A stretch of DNA of 10,007 nt, taken from positions 1 through 10,007 of the forward strand of contig JBCCFC010000416.1 in the NCBI GenBank assembly GCA_039029935.1, read 5' to 3'. Every line of letters starts with the position of its first letter. The stretch's first letter is position 1. This document shows, in pieces, positions 6,676 to 10,007 of this stretch. The DNA comes from G039029935 sp039029935 (GTDB taxonomy: Bacteria > Chloroflexota > Anaerolineae > Caldilineales > Caldilineaceae). Both the position numbers and the translations under genes were made by a program. The notes under the pieces were generated by a model. The model saw only the letters and a program-made list of their open reading frames with translations. It made no database searches and was not told the DNA's origin.

Positions 6676-6779
6676 GTAGTTAAATCGTTGATTTCAGTCA
6701 CGCAGCAATCCTTTCAGATGTCTATACTAAATGCTATCAGCCTAGACACTACCAAATGAAGTGACATAGATTTAACTAC
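6676..6779 (-). repeat. Nested inverted repeat in the LCP upstream region
   Basis: An exact 11-bp inverted repeat (GTAGTTAAATC at 6676-6686, its complement at 6769-6779) encloses further possible pairs GTCAC/GTGAC and GTCTA/TAGAC in nested order. The total span is 104 bp. It lies downstream of the distal extended -10, so it would be in the LCP leader RNA if that promoter is used. It may be a structured leader or the remnant of a small mobile element; only the outer 11 bp is strong. Confidence 0.5.
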
Positions 6780-6829
6780 CACTACTCACTAAACGTCGAT
6801 TTCCTAATAAGTGGTCCATAACGTGCGGG

Positions 6830-6838
6830 ATTATATCA
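6830..6838 (-). promoter_or_regulatory. Distal extended -10 promoter candidate of the LCP gene
   Basis: Minus-strand TGATATAAT is a perfect -10 with the TGn extension. TTGCCA (6860-6855) lies 19 bp upstream, longer than ideal, but an extended -10 needs little from the -35. A transcript from here would carry a leader of about 330 bases including the inverted repeat at 6676-6779. Confidence 0.5.
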
Positions 6839-7125
6839 TACATGTCTTAGATGTTGGCAAGTTTCGATAGGGCTGTGTGAAAAAAAGCCGTAAAAATAGC
6901 AGGGCATCAGGTTAAATGTCTAGTGCTGTTGGGTAAAACGTTGTCTCAACGTAGAGATTACGTATAATTAGGTTGATTATATAGGCAAAAGCACTGTTTG
7001 TTTGACGATTCCGAGACCAATACCTATCATCGCACCTATTCTTTTCTGTCAGACTTATAGCATATAAATGGTCGTTTGAAGAAATGCATACAATCTGAAA
7101 ACTAGAGCTATGCCATCACGGTAAT

Positions 7126-9699
7126 CTAACGATAGAGCGGATGTTGAAACAATCCTTCCTGCGTCAAAATATACAATGTACCCGGCACCTCATCCACAAA
7201 AATGCCACGCAACCCACGCAATTGTCTTTCACCTGCGGGGGCCTTGCGTTGATTTTGGAATGCGCCACTCTTATCAAAGACTAAAATACGCTCTTGGGCA
7301 GCGTCAGCGAGATAGATAAAGGCGTTGTCGCCTTCGGCCACATACATATCCACAGGCTCATCGGCCAGCCCAACACTGTTTTCTAGGCCAAAGGGCACCT
7401 GTTCCCCTTGGTGATAGCGCAAAACACGTCCGCTATCAAAGAGCAGCCAAATATCACCGTCAATAATCAAGGTGCGCAATCCCGCAAGATTAACACTATT
7501 CTGCGCCGTAAACCATGTCACAGGTAGCTGCTGATAGCTCCCTGCATCGTAACGGTAAATTTGACCACGCCCTTCATCCGCTACATATAAACGGCCAAAG
7601 TACACTTCGATTTGGTTGGAGATTTGGAGTGGATTTTGTTCAGCGAAGGTGACACGTGTCACGCCTTCCACCTGCTGGTTATAGCGGAATACCTGATTGT
7701 TGCGGTCCAAGATGAGCAAATGCGCTTTGTCATCCACACCCGGGATGGGGTCTTGCCAGGCAATATCCACCAGACGGCCTACCGTGATGCCGTCAACAAT
7801 TTGCCCCTGTTGCAGGACAACTTCGCCATCCTGATCAGGAATATAATCACGGTTGGCATCAAGTCTATAGCGGAGTATCATCTGGCGCCCGACATCGAGG
7901 ATATAGACATCCTGTGCCACGACAAAGACACGATGGGGTAGTGCATTTTCAGGGAAGGTGACGAGCGGCGAAACAAGCTGTTGCAAGGGGACAATTTGTA
8001 GGACCTCTTGCATCTCCTGTTGTACCTGTGCGGATAGCGAGATAATGCGCTCGGTCTGCCCTTGAATAGCGGCTGCATGGTCGAGGTGTTCTTCGGCTTC
8101 AATCAGCATTGCCCGCGCTGTCACTTTATCACCACCATCCAACGCATTCTTGGCACCAAGCAACCTGCTATCCGCCAAGTCAATACGCATCTCGGCCTCA
8201 GCGCGTAGCGTTGCCCCCTGTTGCCAGTAAACTGTGCCAACGATGATGGGAACCAATACTAAAATGAGGACCGCCAATAAAATCAGTAACCGTGCACGTC
8301 CGCCCTGTGTCGGCTTGGGTGGCTGGAAGGGGGGGAGTTCTGGTTTTGGCATCGTCGTAACGCTACGTGATGACGCAGGACGGAATTGGCTATCGCTATC
8401 TGTCTCCTGTGTTGCGTCGGGCAGTGGCATCTGATCGGCAAACGGTTCATCGCTTGCTGTGTTTGGCGGCGGTGCAAATTGGCTGGCCGCTGACGCTGGT
8501 TGCTGTGCGCTGGGCAGCATATCGGATGCCAATTGTCTGGCACGTTGGAAAAACGATGAGGTGCTGTTGCTGTCGGACATACTCTCTGGTGTCGTTGTCG
8601 ATGGTTCGGGTGTAAACGCAGGTTGAGCCGTAGGCCCCCCCACTGGTTCATGAAACTCAGTCTGTGAGGATACGGGTTCAGATTCATCATTCGGATCAGG
8701 GTAAGGATCGAAATAGTTATTGAAATCACGATCTATCATTGGTTCTGGCGGAATGTTGAATGCATTATCGGCCTGATGTTCGGGCTGATGATGCGGTTGA
8801 TAGCCTCCAACCGCTGTTGGTAGCCCCGGTAGACTTGCGGACGGTTTACGATGGGATTGGGGTTCCTCCCTTGGCGTTAAATCATTTGATTCATAGGCGA
8901 TTTGGTCAATGTTTGGTTCTAGGCTAGATTGTGGTGCGGGAGGCGTCAATGGTGATGGGTTAAAGCTTGGCGGTGGCGTCCCCATCGCTTGGTCTGGTTC
9001 AAATGCCACCAGTAGAGCAGGCATGGGTAAATTTTTGCTTTCTTGGCGGAGTGCTTGGGCAATTTCGAGATAATTTTCAGCGTTGGCATAGGCGACACTA
9101 CCGGCCAATTCACGCAATGGGACTTCTTCCAGCCAGCGCGCGCCACCCAAAAAGAGTGCGCCATCGGTCTGCAATTCACGCCGATATATCTGAATATCGA
9201 GCAGGTCATCGTCATCTTTTGCCAGCGTCAAATTCACCAAATCGTTGGGGAACACTTCAATTTTTTCCTCGCCGACCAAGGCCAGAGCGGGTCCACAGGT
9301 CAAGATAATCAACCGATTGCGCAACAATCCAGCGCAGATAATCCCAGCCCGTACCCCTGCAGTGGGGTTCTCTTGATTATGCCGCTGAATCTGCGCATAG
9401 ACGTTTTGCACCGCTTCCTCTAGCACTTTGGATTGCGTACCTTTTGCGGCGTAGTAAGAGCGTTGAATGGTGCTCAGTAATGGCTCTGCCAGTTGCTCCA
9501 GCGCACGTGGGGGTTGATTACCACTGAGTTCAATGACAACGTAGAGGTTGCCTCGTTGTGCCTGCTTGACATCTGGTGGCGGTTCCACAATGCGCGCACT
9601 GCCAAAGAGGTCTTCGGTTTCGGGGTTGGTCAAAAAGGTGACATGGGTGCGCATTTTTAGTTGCGTTGGTGTAGAATCGTTTGATTTTTGATTATCCAT
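7126..9699 (-). CDS. Membrane-anchored protein: degenerate PP2C-like head, disordered linker, beta-propeller tail
   Basis: An 857-residue protein I recognise only by architecture. Residues about 15-235 resemble a PP2C/PPM phosphatase fold (NLYVVIELSG at 51-60, a long helix at 64-85, then ICAGLLRNRLIILTCGPALALV at 121-142), but the metal-binding Asp of the usual DGxGG and GDS motifs are missing (ELSG, CGPA), so catalysis is unlikely. Residues about 236-466 are Pro/Gln/Ser-rich and disordered. One membrane helix is at 469-491. Residues 496-570 are a charged Ala-rich helical stalk. Residues 580-857 carry repeated strand motifs (VFVVAQDVYILD, HLLILDRNNQVFRY, RLYVADEGRGQIYRY, IWLLFDSGRVLRY, FIYLADAAQERILVFD, LYILTQEGLF) typical of a beta-propeller of about six blades. 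By topology the propeller should be outside and the PP2C-like head inside. The ATG at 9699 lacks a Shine-Dalgarno; residue 16 (9654) is an alternative start. Confidence 0.85.
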   Translation of the reverse strand: MDNQKSNDSTPTQLKMRTHVTFLTNPETEDLFGSARIVEPPPDVKQAQRGNLYVVIELSGNQPPRALEQLAEPLLSTIQRSYYAAKGTQSKVLEEAVQNVYAQIQRHNQENPTAGVRAGIICAGLLRNRLIILTCGPALALVGEEKIEVFPNDLVNLTLAKDDDDLLDIQIYRRELQTDGALFLGGARWLEEVPLRELAGSVAYANAENYLEIAQALRQESKNLPMPALLVAFEPDQAMGTPPPSFNPSPLTPPAPQSSLEPNIDQIAYESNDLTPREEPQSHRKPSASLPGLPTAVGGYQPHHQPEHQADNAFNIPPEPMIDRDFNNYFDPYPDPNDESEPVSSQTEFHEPVGGPTAQPAFTPEPSTTTPESMSDSNSTSSFFQRARQLASDMLPSAQQPASAASQFAPPPNTASDEPFADQMPLPDATQETDSDSQFRPASSRSVTTMPKPELPPFQPPKPTQGGRARLLILLAVLILVLVPIIVGTVYWQQGATLRAEAEMRIDLADSRLLGAKNALDGGDKVTARAMLIEAEEHLDHAAAIQGQTERIISLSAQVQQEMQEVLQIVPLQQLVSPLVTFPENALPHRVFVVAQDVYILDVGRQMILRYRLDANRDYIPDQDGEVVLQQGQIVDGITVGRLVDIAWQDPIPGVDDKAHLLILDRNNQVFRYNQQVEGVTRVTFAEQNPLQISNQIEVYFGRLYVADEGRGQIYRYDAGSYQQLPVTWFTAQNSVNLAGLRTLIIDGDIWLLFDSGRVLRYHQGEQVPFGLENSVGLADEPVDMYVAEGDNAFIYLADAAQERILVFDKSGAFQNQRKAPAGERQLRGLRGIFVDEVPGTLYILTQEGLFQHPLYR

Positions 9700-9779
9700 C
9701 TATTTATTTATAATTCGTTTTTTGAAATGACTGATAATCGAAAAATTAGTACACTCGCCTGAGCAAAGTCGGTTCTATA

Positions 9780-9871
9780 GTTCAGTGAGCAGCACCCAAA
9801 GGGTTCCCGCCTTTGGGCTCCGTGCGGGTCAAGTCTACGAGTTCAACCCGCACAGGGTGTGCTTACTGAAC
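9780..9871. repeat. 92-bp three-way-junction palindromic repeat
   Basis: An outer stem pairs 9780-9797 with 9855-9871 (about 17 bp with one bulge and one G-T pair). It encloses two perfect inner 8-bp stems: CCCAAAGG/CCTTTGGG (9795-9802 with 9810-9817, overlapping the outer stem by three bases) and GTGCGGGT/ACCCGCAC (9822-9829 with 9846-9853). The result is a three-way junction. It has no coding capacity. The segment 9853-9871 (CAGGGTGTGCTTACTGAAC) matches 4797-4815 at 18 of 19 positions, so it belongs to a dispersed repeat family. It lies between the gene start at 9699 and the promoter candidate at 9923. Confidence 0.75.
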
Positions 9872-9922
9872 AATTGCTACTTACGTTTTTGACTTTACTA
9901 GATTCATATATCTGTAAGGGCG

Positions 9923-9931
9923 ATTATATCA
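9923..9931 (-). promoter_or_regulatory. Extended -10 promoter candidate for the 857-residue gene
   Basis: Minus-strand TGATATAAT, a perfect extended -10, without a good -35. It shares the 10-base string TGATATAATC with the candidate at 6830-6838. The transcript would have a leader of about 215 bases that includes the three-way-junction repeat. Confidence 0.5.
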
Positions 9932-9968
9932 CAAGGTAAACCAATTTTGTAATCAATAGTGGCGCGGA

Positions 9969-10007
9969 TTTAGGGAGTACGGATTGGCCTAATCCGCACC
10001 CCCTAAA
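9969..10007 (-). repeat. 17-bp hairpin at the window end
   Basis: Arms 9969-9985 and 9991-10007 flank a 5-base loop. The two non-Watson-Crick positions (9976 with 10000, 9979 with 9997) are A-C on the plus strand but U-G on a minus-strand RNA, so the stem is fully paired only as minus-strand RNA. It could be the terminator or 3' structure of a minus-strand gene beyond the window, or another palindromic repeat. Confidence 0.5.

Larger units (their letters stand above)
6494..7125. other. 632-bp non-coding spacer between the LCP and 857-residue genes
   Basis: An AT-rich stretch with no credible gene. It contains a proximal LCP promoter (6515-6542), a nested inverted repeat (6676-6779), an extended -10 candidate on the minus strand (6830-6838), and plus-strand promoter-like matches at 6941-6968 and 7002-7030 that lead into no plus-strand gene. 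No clear terminator is seen just after the stop at 7126. A sequence at 6870-6883 (GGGCTGTGTGAAAA) resembles insertion-sequence ends but has no partner. Confidence 0.6.

Noticed and set aside
6559..6759. Plus-strand 66-residue frame in the spacer
   Set aside because: No Shine-Dalgarno, no recognisable motif, and it runs through an inverted repeat; it is a chance frame in AT-rich DNA.
6870..6883. GGGCTGTGTGAAAA resembling an insertion-sequence end
   Set aside because: No matching opposite end, transposase remnant or target duplication is visible in the window.
6941..7030. Plus-strand promoter-like matches (TTGTCT-16-TATAAT at 6941-6968; TTGACG-17-TATCAT at 7002-7030)
   Set aside because: They lead into the antisense strand of the 857-residue gene with no plus-strand ORF or terminator; chance matches in AT-rich sequence are likely, though an antisense RNA cannot be excluded.
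9999..10007. Telomere-like CCCCCTAAA at the window end
   Set aside because: It is a single occurrence and is explained as one arm of the hairpin at 9969-10007.
1..10007. CRISPR array, toxin-antitoxin pair, phage genes or defence operon
   Set aside because: No regularly spaced direct repeats and no gene products of these types were seen on either strand.

Overview
The window is bacterial, of middling GC content, and contains five substantial protein genes, one tRNA gene and unusually structured spacers. Four protein genes and the tRNA are read on the minus strand; one protein gene is read on the plus strand. A large membrane-anchored protein with a degenerate phosphatase-like head and a beta-propeller tail, an LCP protein with a LytR C-terminal domain, and riboswitch-controlled cobalamin genes together resemble Chloroflexota of the Anaerolineae/Caldilineae type. 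That assignment is inference from gene style, not from a marker gene.

Positions 1-1590 (minus strand) form a cobalamin unit: a promoter, a clear cobalamin riboswitch, an intrinsic terminator, a thioredoxin-like [2Fe-2S] ferredoxin and cbiA (cobyrinate a,c-diamide synthase). The cbiA reading frame stops just inside its glutamine-amidotransferase domain, next to the window edge. Its interdomain linker carries an in-frame tandem 24-bp repeat. Positions 1600-2850 hold a sarcosine/N-methyltryptophan oxidase-type flavoenzyme. Positions 2990-3182 hold tRNA-Glu(UUC) with a near-consensus promoter and a perfect 14-bp terminator stem.

Positions 3248-4736 hold a plus-strand nitrilase-superfamily protein whose catalytic cysteine position is glycine. 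It converges on the LCP gene (4853-6493, minus), and a palindromic MITE-like element fills the gap between them. Positions 6494-7125 are non-coding and contain two candidate LCP promoters and a nested inverted repeat. Positions 7126-9699 (minus) encode an 857-residue protein: a PP2C-like domain lacking its metal ligands, a long disordered linker, one membrane helix, a short helical stalk and a beta-propeller. Its upstream region holds a three-way-junction repeat that shares a 19-bp core with the MITE-like element, an extended -10 promoter, and another long hairpin at the window end.

The cobalamin pair is a co-regulated biosynthetic unit, and the riboswitch should switch it off when cobalamin is plentiful. 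The LCP and 857-residue genes both have envelope-facing domains, face the same way, and are each preceded by the same 10-base extended -10 sequence; a link between them is only suggestive. I see no CRISPR array, no intact transposase and no classical defence system. The most unusual items are the two apparent pseudoenzymes and the structured repeat family.
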